Part shown: in pieces, positions 37,669 to 45,384 of the stretch
Layout of the letters: each line of letters begins with the position of its first letter
Position numbering within the stretch: position 1 is the stretch's first letter
Source: Paenibacillus sp. RUD330
GTDB taxonomy: Bacteria; Bacillota; Bacilli; Paenibacillales; Paenibacillaceae
Assembly: GCF_002243345.2 (NCBI RefSeq)
Contig: NZ_CP022655.2
Span: 3,350,501 to 3,414,500, forward strand
Reading direction: 5' to 3'
Length of the DNA: 64,000 bases
Notes under the pieces: generated by a model
What the model saw: the letters and a program-made list of their open reading frames with translations, nothing else
Told to the model about the DNA's origin: nothing
Database searches by the model: none
Position numbers and translations under genes: made by a program

Positions 37669-38502
37669 TTATGCCGTGACTTTGGTGCGGAGCAGCCAAC
37701 TGCCGAGCCACAGCGACAGCGCCGCATTGAGCGCCATGAGAGCAATCGCAGCCGCCAGCAGCTCGGAAGGATACAGGAAGGCCATCCCCCTATCCGCCTG
37801 GCCCCACATCCATCCGACCAGCATCAAGGTTCCGGCCGTGTAGGCCAATCCGGCAAGCAGCCCTTTGAACCGGTAGCTTCTCTCCAGAAGAATGGTCGTG
37901 AACAGCAGGAGCACGAACACCGATCCGAATCCGTAGACCAGCAGAAATTCTTGCAGGCGCACCGGTATGAAGACGACAAGATCCATGCCTCGAATCGTAT
38001 CGACGAGAGTTCGCGGAACGCGCAGCTCGTCAGGCATGCGCAGCCGGTACATCGTCATCTGAACGGCTACGATGCCTATCTGCAGAGCGAACAGGCTGAA
38101 CACGAACGTCATCAGCGCGGTGAATTTGGACACATACAGAAGGAATCTTGAATGCGGCAGCATCAGCAGCCGATAGATAAAAGCCGACCTGCCGAACCAA
38201 TCCCTATACCAGATGAGAACGATATACAATCCGATCCCGCCGATGCAGATCACGATGGGGAATGTCATCCAATTCTCTCTATGAGACCAAATCTCGCCCA
38301 GCGGAATACCGTGGTATTTCTCCGAATATTGGGCCAGAGACAATCCTTCTCGGGTCATCTGCTCGCGGATGGCTTGAAGCCGATCGCTCATCGCCAGCTG
38401 CATTCCGATCAGCTGGATGGCCGACGTCATGGCCATCAGCCCGAGAAGCGCGAAGCGGAAGCGGTAAATCTCCAGATGCACCAGCTTCAAATACGTTTTC
38501 AA
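37669..38502 (-). CDS. ABC transporter permease of a Ytr-like unit
   Basis: 277 residues with about six membrane segments: 'FRFALLGLMAMTSAIQLIG', 'MTFPIVICIGGIGLYIVLIW', 'TALMTFVFSLFALQIGIVAV', 'FLLVYGFGSVFVLLLFTTILL', then two near the C-terminus. The long loop after the first segment is cytoplasmic or external. The gene starts inside the ATPase stop (ATGA, 38499-38502). It should form the channel with that ATPase; the substrate is unknown but Ytr relatives respond to cell-wall-active agents. Confidence 0.8.
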   Translation of the reverse strand: MKTYLKLVHLEIYRFRFALLGLMAMTSAIQLIGMQLAMSDRLQAIREQMTREGLSLAQYSEKYHGIPLGEIWSHRENWMTFPIVICIGGIGLYIVLIWYRDWFGRSAFIYRLLMLPHSRFLLYVSKFTALMTFVFSLFALQIGIVAVQMTMYRLRMPDELRVPRTLVDTIRGMDLVVFIPVRLQEFLLVYGFGSVFVLLLFTTILLERSYRFKGLLAGLAYTAGTLMLVGWMWGQADRGMAFLYPSELLAAAIALMALNAALSLWLGSWLLRTKVTA

Positions 38503-39188
38503 GTCCGATATACCTCCCTCATGACGTCGATGATCGACTTGCCGTGATCGCTGCGCATCTCCTCGCAGTCGAAGTCGCGGATGACATGACCTTGATCCAG
38601 CATCACCGCCCGATCGACGAGATGCTCGATGTCGCCGATCTCATGGGTTGTGATGAGCACTCCGCGATCCTCGACCAGCTGGCTCGTGAATACCTCGGCG
38701 ATCATCTCGCGGCTGAACAGGTCGATGCCGGAGAACGGCTCGTCCATCAGCACGTAGTCGACGTCCTGCGCCATGCCGAGCACGAGGTTGAACTTGGCCG
38801 CTGTCCCCTTGGACAGCCGGCCGATCCGATCTCCGCGCTCGAGGCGGAAGAAGCTCATCAGATCCTCGGCCTTTTCGGCATTCCAACGGGGATAAAAGTC
38901 CGACATGAGCTGCAAGCCGTCCCGCAGCTTCATGGAGCCCGGCAGCGTGAGCCGATCCGGGACAAAAGCAATCGTATGGTAGATCTCCGGAGAGAGAGGC
39001 CTGCCGCCGATGCGGATGCTTCCGCCATCTACCGGCGTAAGTCCCATGATCGCCTTCAGAATCGTTGATTTTCCGGCGCCGTTCAGACCGATGAGGCTGG
39101 TGATTCGACCTTTCTCCGCCTTGAACGAAATCCCGTTCAAAACATTTTTGCGGCGGTACCTCTTGCGGATGTCGCTTACCTCGATCAT
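38499..39188 (-). CDS. ABC transporter ATP-binding protein of a Ytr-like unit
   Basis: 229 residues. Walker A 'GLNGAGKST' at about 34-42, the signature in the variant form 'RLSKGTAAKFNLVLGMA' at about 130-146, Walker B 'VDYVLMDEPFSGID' at about 147-160, H-loop 'LITTHEIGDIEHL'. The 'LSKG' signature and short length are typical of ATPases encoded next to GntR/YtrA regulators. It overlaps the regulator stop by 4 nt (ATGA, 39185-39188). Confidence 0.88.
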   Translation of the reverse strand: MIEVSDIRKRYRRKNVLNGISFKAEKGRITSLIGLNGAGKSTILKAIMGLTPVDGGSIRIGGRPLSPEIYHTIAFVPDRLTLPGSMKLRDGLQLMSDFYPRWNAEKAEDLMSFFRLERGDRIGRLSKGTAAKFNLVLGMAQDVDYVLMDEPFSGIDLFSREMIAEVFTSQLVEDRGVLITTHEIGDIEHLVDRAVMLDQGHVIRDFDCEEMRSDHGKSIIDVMREVYRT

Positions 39189-39619
39189 CGCTGGCCTCCT
39201 CCTGCTCCATCATCCTTGTTGTCGGCGGCAGCGGATGACCCTCCATACTTCTCCCGGACCAGCTCCACCAATTCGTCCACGGGCGCTTCCAGCCTGCGGA
39301 CCGACTCCACGAACGCCTCCACAGCCTCGCCGAGCAGCTCGGAGCGGATCTTCCTCAGCACGTCGGCGTCCGTCGTAATACGGCTCGGCGAATTTCCTTC
39401 AGTCACAATCAAGTTCTGATCCTCCATTTCCTTGTACGCTTTCTGGGCCGTATTCGGGTTGATCTTCATGCGGGAGGCGAGCTCCCTGCGCGAAGGAACG
39501 GTCTGGCCGCCGCGCAGCCGCCCGGTCGCGATCATTTCCTTGAATTGCTTGACTACCTGCAAATAAACCGGATCCCTGCTGTTGAATGCCGCTGCCGGCC
39601 ACTCCTCTTCGCCTGCCAT
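39185..39619 (-). CDS. GntR-family transcriptional regulator, YtrA subgroup
   Basis: 144 residues. Winged helix at about 12-80: 'YLQVVKQFKEMIATGRLRGG', 'VPSRRELASRMKINPNTAQK', 'AYKEMEDQNLIVTEGN'. There is no large effector domain, only about 60 residues of dimerisation helices, which defines the YtrA subgroup. First gene of an autoregulated-looking unit with the ATPase, permease and exported protein; the inverted repeats upstream are its likely operators. 'GAGGTG' precedes the ATG. Confidence 0.9.
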   Translation of the reverse strand: MAGEEEWPAAAFNSRDPVYLQVVKQFKEMIATGRLRGGQTVPSRRELASRMKINPNTAQKAYKEMEDQNLIVTEGNSPSRITTDADVLRKIRSELLGEAVEAFVESVRRLEAPVDELVELVREKYGGSSAAADNKDDGAGGGQR

Positions 39620-39638
39620 CTCGCACCTCGGTTCGTGT

Positions 39639-39701
39639 GTGTACTATATGGTTCATACACTCGATATGTGTATTATGCACACCATACACCAATGTTGTCA
39701 A
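39639..39701 (-). promoter_or_regulatory. Promoter and putative YtrA-type operators of the GntR/ABC unit
   Basis: -35 'TTGACA' (39696-39701), 18-nt spacer, -10 'CATAAT' (39672-39677). Two inverted repeats share the GTGTA/TACAC half-site: GTGTAT-N10-ATACAC at 39668-39689, in the spacer and -10, and GTGTA-N12-TACAC at 39639-39660, just downstream. This placement suits repression by the GntR protein. Confidence 0.6.
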
Positions 39702-39710
39702 TGCCTCCCT

Positions 39711-39766
39711 AAAAAAACAAGCTGTCTATGATCCGCCCGGGGCGGATCATAGACAGCTTGTTGGGT
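39711..39766 (-). terminator. Strong terminator hairpin upstream of the GntR unit
   Basis: About 20-bp near-perfect inverted repeat (arm ACAAGCTGTCTATGATCCGC) followed on the minus strand by seven T. It ends transcripts coming from the dehydrogenase gene and lies 10 nt before the -35 of the next promoter. Confidence 0.88.
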
Positions 39767-39882
39767 TCTCGTTCCAGCGGAATCAAGGCATCGAGCCTAG
39801 GCCATCCCCGCATGTTCATTCATCCAGGCCGGGTTCACGCAGGATGCCTCAGGATGCCATCATGCCTTTCTTACCTCTTGCC

Positions 39883-39922
39883 TTCATGGCTTCATGGCTT
39901 CATGGCTTCATGCCTTCATGCC
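39883..39922. repeat. 8-bp tandem repeat, about five copies
   Basis: TTCATGGC occurs three times in a row, followed by two copies of TTCATGCC, in the 220-nt gap after the dehydrogenase gene. A few further 'GGATGCC' words flank it. It is non-coding and has no spacers. Confidence 0.7.
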
Positions 39923-39983
39923 GATGCCGGATGCCTGCTGCAATCCCGCCTGCCGCCGCGCTTTCCAGGCATGTTCGGCCCGA

Positions 39984-40955
39984 TCAGCCCTTGTAGGGCT
40001 GAACCGGGCGAATCGGACTGCCCGCCAAATACGCCTCGATGTCCTCCACCGCATCCTCGAAGTAGAGCCGGTAGTTGCTCTCGGTCACGTAGCCGATATG
40101 CGGCGTCGCCAGCACATTCGGCAGCGTCCGGTAAGGATGGTCCTCCGGCAGCGGCTCGACGTCGAAGACATCCAGCCCCGCGCCTGCGATCCTCTCCTCC
40201 TTCAAGGCTGAGATCAGCGCCTCCTGGTCGACGATGCCCGCCCGGGACGTATTGACCAGGAAGGCGGTCGGCTTCATGAGCGCCAGCTCCTCCGCGCCCA
40301 GCAAGCTGCGGGTCCGGCCGCTCAGGACGAGATGCACGGACACATAATCGCTTTCCTCCAGCAACGCTTCCTTGGAAGCCGCCAGACGGACTCCTGCCTG
40401 GGCCGCCCGCTCCTCGGTGAGGTTCTGGCTCCACGCCAGCATATTCATCCCGAATGCCCGTCCGATCTCGGCTACGCGGGTTCCGATCTTGCCTAGACCG
40501 AGCAGGCCGAGAGTGCGTCCGTTCAGGTCGCTGCCGACGGTGCTCTGCCAAGGTCCGCCGCTGCGGAAGGCGTCGCTCTCGGCGCGGACATGCCGCGCCA
40601 GGCCGAGCAGCAGCGCCCAGGTCAGCTCGATCGGCGCCTCCGAGCTGCCGCGCGTGCCGCTGACCGTGATGCCGAGCCTTCCGGCCGCTTCAAGGTCCAC
40701 GGAAGCGTTGCGCATGCCCGTCGTCACGAGCAGCTTCAGCTTCGGCAGCCGCGCCAGCAGCGATTCCCGGAACGGCGTCCGCTCCCTCATGACGACGACG
40801 ATTTCCTCGTCCTTCAGCATCTCCGCCAGCTCATCCTCGCTGTCATGATGCTCCGTCAGCACCGACAGCTCGATCCTGCCGTCCAGGCGGCTCCAATCCC
40901 CATAGTTCAAAGCCGCTTCCTGATAGTCGTCGAGAATCGTGCAGTTCGCTTTCAT
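39984..40955 (-). CDS. D-2-hydroxyacid dehydrogenase family protein
   Basis: 323 residues from the ATG at 40955 with 'AAGGAGG' 9 nt upstream; the frame runs 65 codons further up without a ribosome site. NAD-binding fold with 'TLGLLGLGKIGTRVA' at about 145-159. The catalytic Arg is in 'LVNTSRAGIVD', the Glu in 'LDVFDVEPLPEDHP' and the His in 'ATPHIGYVTESNY'. The family includes phosphoglycerate, lactate and glyoxylate reductases; the plant-like 'STVGSDLNGRTLG' region does not settle the substrate. Monocistronic between terminators. Confidence 0.88.
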   Translation of the reverse strand: MKANCTILDDYQEAALNYGDWSRLDGRIELSVLTEHHDSEDELAEMLKDEEIVVVMRERTPFRESLLARLPKLKLLVTTGMRNASVDLEAAGRLGITVSGTRGSSEAPIELTWALLLGLARHVRAESDAFRSGGPWQSTVGSDLNGRTLGLLGLGKIGTRVAEIGRAFGMNMLAWSQNLTEERAAQAGVRLAASKEALLEESDYVSVHLVLSGRTRSLLGAEELALMKPTAFLVNTSRAGIVDQEALISALKEERIAGAGLDVFDVEPLPEDHPYRTLPNVLATPHIGYVTESNYRLYFEDAVEDIEAYLAGSPIRPVQPYKG

Positions 40956-40982
40956 GGCTCGTCGCCTCCTTGTCCTTTTTTC

Positions 40983-41011
40983 ATTGTAGGAAACGAACGG
41001 ACGGTAAGCAA
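40983..41011 (-). promoter_or_regulatory. Probable promoter of the D-2-hydroxyacid dehydrogenase gene
   Basis: -10 'TACAAT' (40983-40988), 17-nt spacer, weak -35 'TTGCTT' (41006-41011), 28 nt before the start codon. Confidence 0.5.
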
Positions 41012-41282
41012 TGATTTTCCATCCGGCCAAAGCCTCTCCCAGCCGGATGCGCGGCCTCGAAGGCGTCGGTGCGGCCTTTCCTGAAGCCGTCGCCAGCCAG
41101 CCGCAAGCGACACAAAAACAAGCAGCCTCGCGGCTGCCTGTCGGTCTCATGCATAGACGGAGCGCACAGTCGCGTCCATCGGCTTGCTAGAAGTAAGGCC
41201 TGCCTTCCAAGGAGTGAGCCTGCGCACCACCGTAGCTTGTCGGATGAGATCCCCTGCGGCGGGCGCCCGGTCCCGCTCCCCC
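41012..41282. other. Intergenic region between dehydrogenase and ABC exporter
   Basis: Apart from the exporter's terminator (41112-41138) the stretch 41139-41282 shows no gene, repeat or promoter that I can support. Confidence 0.4.
41112..41138 (-). terminator. Rho-independent terminator of the ABC exporter
   Basis: Stem GCAGCC/GGCTGC (41122-41127 with 41132-41137) with a tetraloop, followed on the minus strand by 'TTGTTTTTG'. 145 nt past the stop codon. Confidence 0.7.
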
Positions 41283-43001
41283 TTAGGCTTGGCTCGCTTG
41301 GGCCACATGCAGGCGGCTGTAGATGCCTCCTGCAGCGATCAGCTCCTGATGCTTGCCCTGCTCCGCGATGCCGTCCTTGCTCACGACGACGATGCGGTCG
41401 GCATTGCGGACCGTGCTCAGCCGGTGCGCGATGACCAGCGTCGTGCGTCCGACGGACAGCTCCGCGAGCGCCGCCTGGATGGCCGCCTCCGTCTCGGTGT
41501 CGAGAGCCGAAGTCGCCTCGTCCAGGATGAGGATCGGCGGATTTTTGAGGAACATGCGCGCGATGGACATGCGCTGCTTCTGTCCGCCGGACAGCTTCAC
41601 GCCGCGCTCGCCGATGACGGTATCCATCCCTTCCGGCATGCTGCGGATCAGTTCGTCCAGCGATGCGCGGCGCGCCGCCTCCCAGATGTCCTCTTCGCTC
41701 GCCTGCAGGTTGCCGTAGGCGATATTCTCGCGGATCGTGCCGGAGAACAGGAAGACGTCCTGCTGCACGATGCCGATCTGGCGGCGCAGCGAATCCAGCT
41801 TCACGTCCCGGATGTCCTTGCCGTCCACCATGATCGAGCCTCCCTCCACCTCGTAGAAACGCGGCAGCAGGCTGCAGATCGTCGTCTTGCCGGCTCCGGA
41901 AGGACCGACAAAGGCGACCGTCTCTCCCGGCTTGATGCTGAGGCTGATATCGTTCAGAATCGGCCGATCCGGCTCGTAGCCGAAGGAGACATGGCTGAAT
42001 TCGATGCCGCCGCTGACGTTCTTCAGCTCGGCGGCGCCGGGCTTATCCTGGATGTCGGGATCGGTGTCCATGATCTCGCAATACCGCTTGAAGCCGGCGA
42101 TTCCCTTCGGATAGCTCTCGATGACGGCGTTGATCTTCTCGATCGGCTTGAAGAAAACATTCGACAGCAGGATGAACGCCATGAAGTCGCCGAGGTTGAT
42201 CCGGCCTTCGATCATGAACCACGCTCCCGCGATCATGACGAAGATCGTGATCAGGCGCATGAGCATGTACGTGATGCTGATGCTCTTGGACATCGTCTTG
42301 TAGGCCATCAGCTTCGTCGCGCGGAAGTTCTGGTTGTCGACGGCGAACAGCTTGTTCTCATGCTCCTCGTTGGCAAAGGACTGCACGACGCGGATGCCGC
42401 CGACATTGTCCTCGATGCGGGCGTTGAAGCTGCCGACATTGCCGAACAGCCGGCCATAGGTCGAGCCCATCCGGCGGCCGAAGAAGATGACGAGCCAGGC
42501 CATGATCGGCACGATGACAAACGTGAGCAGCGCCAGCTCCAGATTGATGTAGGCCATCAGGGCAAACGAGCCCAGCAGCGTCATGATGGCGATGAATACA
42601 TCCTCCGGCCCGTGATGCGCGACCTCGCCGACCTCGGTGAGGTCGTTGGTCATTCTCCCGATGAGATGGCCGGTCTTGTTGTTGTCGAAGAAGCGGAAGC
42701 TCAGCTTCTGCACATGCGCGAACAGCTTGCGCCGCATCTCCGTCTCGATGTTGATGCCGAGCATATGCCCCCAGTAGTTGACGACATAGTTCAGCACCGT
42801 ATTCAGCGCATAGATCGCCAGCAGGCCGACGCAAGCCCAGACGATCAGCTGCCAGTCTCCGCCCGGCAGCAGCTTGTTGATGAACTGCTGGACCGCGACC
42901 GGAAATGCAAGCTCCAGCAGGCCGGCGACGACGGCGCAGGTGAAGTCGAGGATGAAGAGGCCCAGGAACGGGCGGTAATGAGAGAAAAATCGGCGGAGCA
43001 T
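41283..43001 (-). CDS. ABC exporter, fused permease and ATPase (MsbA/BmrA-like half transporter)
   Basis: 572 residues from the ATG at 43001. Residues 1-310 form the six-helix exporter domain ('FLGLFILDFTCAVVAGLLEL', 'IVWACVGLLAIYALNTVLNY', and so on). The ATPase follows: Walker A 'GPSGAGKTT' near 370, Q-loop 'IGIVQQDVFLFSGT', signature 'LSGGQKQR' near 470, Walker B 'PILILDEATSALD', H-loop 'VIAHRLST'. It probably acts as a homodimer, exporting a lipophilic compound or peptide. Its promoter contains a Fur-box-like sequence, which would tie it to iron supply. Confidence 0.92.
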   Translation of the reverse strand: MLRRFFSHYRPFLGLFILDFTCAVVAGLLELAFPVAVQQFINKLLPGGDWQLIVWACVGLLAIYALNTVLNYVVNYWGHMLGINIETEMRRKLFAHVQKLSFRFFDNNKTGHLIGRMTNDLTEVGEVAHHGPEDVFIAIMTLLGSFALMAYINLELALLTFVIVPIMAWLVIFFGRRMGSTYGRLFGNVGSFNARIEDNVGGIRVVQSFANEEHENKLFAVDNQNFRATKLMAYKTMSKSISITYMLMRLITIFVMIAGAWFMIEGRINLGDFMAFILLSNVFFKPIEKINAVIESYPKGIAGFKRYCEIMDTDPDIQDKPGAAELKNVSGGIEFSHVSFGYEPDRPILNDISLSIKPGETVAFVGPSGAGKTTICSLLPRFYEVEGGSIMVDGKDIRDVKLDSLRRQIGIVQQDVFLFSGTIRENIAYGNLQASEEDIWEAARRASLDELIRSMPEGMDTVIGERGVKLSGGQKQRMSIARMFLKNPPILILDEATSALDTETEAAIQAALAELSVGRTTLVIAHRLSTVRNADRIVVVSKDGIAEQGKHQELIAAGGIYSRLHVAQASQA

Positions 43002-43051
43002 GTCTTCACTCTTTTCCGGTTGGTTTTGATACAAAATTCTGTATAAACTCT

Positions 43052-43081
43052 ATACTAATTGATAGTCATTCTCAGGGTCAA
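43052..43081 (-). promoter_or_regulatory. Promoter of the ABC exporter with embedded Fur-like box
   Basis: -35 'TTGACC' (43076-43081), 18-nt spacer, -10 'TAGTAT' (43052-43057). The spacer holds 'TGAGAATGACTATCA' (43060-43074), 13 of 15 matches to the 7-1-7 Fur/PerR-type consensus TGATAATnATTATCA, positioned to block RNA polymerase. Confidence 0.65.
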
Positions 43082-43189
43082 ACCCTTTTTTGGCTTTATT
43101 CAAACCTTCCCTCCCCCTCGCCGGCGCCGCAACATGTCCGAAGGCCTGCTCCCATGCTAAAATGAAAGCGTAAAGGAGAGCGTTCATTC

Positions 43190-44539
43190 ATGTATGATGT
43201 CACGATCATCGGCGCCGGAGTCGCCGGCATCTTCGCCGCCCACGCCCTTATGGAAGCCGCGCCCGGACTCAGGGTGCTGGTGGCGGACAAAGGAAAGCCG
43301 CCGAGGGAACGAAGCTGCCCGCTGGAGCGGGGAGGCAGCTGCCAGTGCGACGGCTGCGAGGCTTACATCGGATTCGGCGGGCTGGGCCGGTCCGAAGGAA
43401 AATACAATTTCACGACCGACTTCGGGGGCGAGCTGGAAGCGCTGCTCGGCGAACGGCTGGCGATGGAACGGATGGACGAGGTCGACCGCATCCTGTGCCT
43501 GTACGGGGCCGGCGAAGCCGTTCCTTACCGGACGCATAGCAGCAGCCTTGCCGCCAGGGCGGAAGCCGGCGGCTTGAAGCTGCTCGGCTCCACCGTCCGC
43601 CATTTGGGCACCCGCTTGTCGCGGCAGGTGCTGGACGGATTCTATGAAGCCCTGTCGGCATGGGCGGACTTCAGCTTCCAGACCGAGGTCGTCTCGCTGG
43701 ACAGGGAATCGGGAGGCTTCAGCCTTCTCCTTTCGGATGGAAGGACCTTGTCATCCAAAAAGGTGTTTCTCGCCACGGGACGCAGCGGCGCCGGCTGGCT
43801 CGAGCAAATGCTTCCGACGCTCGGCCTGGAGGCGGAGCAGACGCGGCTGGATCTCGGCATCCGGCTGGAAATGGCGGGAGGACAGCTGGATTCCATCCTC
43901 CAGGAAACGTTCGAGACCAAGCTGCGTTATGACGGGGACGGCTTCTCGGCGACCACCTATTGCATGAATCCAAGCGGCCGCATCATCCGCAAGCATCAGG
44001 AGGGCCTCGTCATGGCCGACGGCCAGAACTTCAAGGAGCAAGGAAGCAAAAGCTCGAACCTCAATTTCACCCTGTTCGTTCCGCGCCTGTTCCCCACGCT
44101 GCAGGATGCCGATGCATGCGCCCGCCAAGTGCTGGGCAAGGTCAACCGGGGCGGGGATCGCCTGGCCGTCCAAAGGCTGGACGATCTCCGCAGCGGGCGT
44201 TCCACCAGCCTGGAAGGCATCCGCTCCAACCGGATCAGGCCGTCGATCGAGGCGGATCCGGGAAATCTGGCCGAGGAGCTGCCGGAGCTGTATGTGCGGG
44301 CCGCCATGGAATTTCTGGCCGCGCTGGAACGGCTGCTCGGCGAACGTCTTGACGGCGATACGCTACTCTACGCGCTCGACGGCAAATTCTATGCTCCCAG
44401 GCTGGCGGTCGACTGCCGCTTCCAGACGGAGGCCGAAGGGCTGTATGCGATCGGAGACTGCTCCGGCTCGACCCATTCCCTCTCCCAGGCGGCGGCCAGC
44501 GGCATCCATGCCGCACGCAGCGCGCTCGGCCTTTCCTGA
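43190..44539 (+). CDS. FAD-dependent oxidoreductase of the COG2509-like group
   Basis: 449 residues. N-terminal dinucleotide fold 'VTIIGAGVAGIFAAHAL' (residues 4-20), acidic residue in 'VLVADKGK', and a C-terminal FAD-closing 'YAIGDCSGSTHSLSQAAASG' at about 420. A Cys cluster lies at 43-58 (C-x8-C-x-C-x2-C, 'GGSCQCDGCEAYIGFGG'), followed by 'GLGRSEGKYNF', the layout of the uncharacterised FAD-dependent dehydrogenases. The substrate is unknown. 'AAGGAGAG' precedes the ATG. It is transcribed divergently from the ABC exporter across a 188-nt region with the Fur-like box. Confidence 0.83.
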   Translation: MYDVTIIGAGVAGIFAAHALMEAAPGLRVLVADKGKPPRERSCPLERGGSCQCDGCEAYIGFGGLGRSEGKYNFTTDFGGELEALLGERLAMERMDEVDRILCLYGAGEAVPYRTHSSSLAARAEAGGLKLLGSTVRHLGTRLSRQVLDGFYEALSAWADFSFQTEVVSLDRESGGFSLLLSDGRTLSSKKVFLATGRSGAGWLEQMLPTLGLEAEQTRLDLGIRLEMAGGQLDSILQETFETKLRYDGDGFSATTYCMNPSGRIIRKHQEGLVMADGQNFKEQGSKSSNLNFTLFVPRLFPTLQDADACARQVLGKVNRGGDRLAVQRLDDLRSGRSTSLEGIRSNRIRPSIEADPGNLAEELPELYVRAAMEFLAALERLLGERLDGDTLLYALDGKFYAPRLAVDCRFQTEAEGLYAIGDCSGSTHSLSQAAASGIHAARSALGLS

Positions 44540-44574
44540 AGCGCCTGCTCCATCTTTCCCGTCCTGCCGCTCAG

Positions 44575-44612
44575 CCAAAAGCCGGCCTCTCCCATGGAGA
44601 GGCCGGCTTTTG
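44575..44612. terminator. Bidirectional terminator between the FAD oxidoreductase and sigE
   Basis: Near-perfect stem AAAAGCCGGCCTCTCC/GGAGAGGCCGGCTTTT with a three-nt loop: A-rich on one side and T-rich on the other, so it works on both strands. It sits between the convergent stops at 44539 and 44638. Confidence 0.9.
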
Positions 44613-44637
44613 TTCGCTCCAGTCCGCTGCCTGCACA

Positions 44638-45357
44638 TCAGACCATTTTGTTGAATTCCTTGCGCAGCCGCTTGATGATCCGCTTCTCGAGGCGGGAAAT
44701 ATAGGACTGCGAGATTCCGAGCTGGTCGGCGACATCCTTCTGCGTCTTCTCTTCCCCGTCGGCAAGCCCGAAGCGCAGCTCCATGATGATGCGCTCCCGC
44801 TCCGTGAGCTTGTCGAGCGCCTTGTGCAGCAGCTTGCGGTCGACCTGCTCCTCGATGTTGCGGTAGATCGTGTCGTTCTCGGTGCCGAGCACATCCGAGA
44901 GCAGCAGCTCGTTGCCGTCCCAGTCGATGTTCAGCGGCTCGTCGAACGATACCTCCGTCCTCGTCTTGCTGTTGCGGCGCAGGAACATCAGAATCTCATT
45001 TTCGATGCAGCGCGAAGCGTACGTAGCCAGCTTGATCTTCTTTTCGGGATCGAACGTATTGACGGCCTTGATGAGGCCGATGGCTCCGATCGACACCAGA
45101 TCCTCGATGTGGATGCCGGTATTCTCGAACTTGCGGGCGATGTAGACGACAAGCCGCAGGTTGCGCTCGATGAGCATGGCGCGGATCGCGCTGTCCCCGG
45201 ACGGAAGCCTCTCCAGCAGGTACTCCTCCTCTTCGCGCGTAAGCGGGGGAGGAAGCGCTTCACTGCCGCCGATATAATAGATTTCCTGGCTTTTCAGCCC
45301 GAGCAAAAACAGCAGGCGGTAATAGAACAACTGCATATTCAGCCGGAATTTAACCAT
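44638..45357 (-). CDS. sigE: RNA polymerase sigma factor SigE (early mother cell), made as pro-protein
   Basis: 239 residues from the ATG at 45357; the ATG 12 nt upstream touches the 'AGAGGAG' ribosome site and is unlikely. Directs early mother-cell transcription. The pro-sequence of about 27 residues ('[19 protein letters not shown]') is amphipathic and ends just before '[13 protein letters not shown]', where SpoIIGA cuts. Region 2 '[20 protein letters not shown]' and '[18 protein letters not shown]'; region 4 '[20 protein letters not shown]'. It follows spoIIGA by 27 nt, the conserved two-gene arrangement. Confidence 0.97.
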   Translation of the reverse strand: MVKFRLNMQLFYYRLLFLLGLKSQEIYYIGGSEALPPPLTREEEEYLLERLPSGDSAIRAMLIERNLRLVVYIARKFENTGIHIEDLVSIGAIGLIKAVNTFDPEKKIKLATYASRCIENEILMFLRRNSKTRTEVSFDEPLNIDWDGNELLLSDVLGTENDTIYRNIEEQVDRKLLHKALDKLTERERIIMELRFGLADGEEKTQKDVADQLGISQSYISRLEKRIIKRLRKEFNKMV

Positions 45358-45384
45358 TGTAGTCCCCATCTCCTCTTTTGTTGG

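Noticed and set aside
39883-39922. Possible CRISPR-like repeats
   Set aside because: Units are 8 bp and directly adjacent, without spacers and without cas genes nearby.
41184-43046. Plus-strand open frame of about 620 codons opposite the ABC exporter
   Set aside because: The exporter on the minus strand has all ABC motifs; the antisense frame is low-complexity and Asp/Arg-rich.
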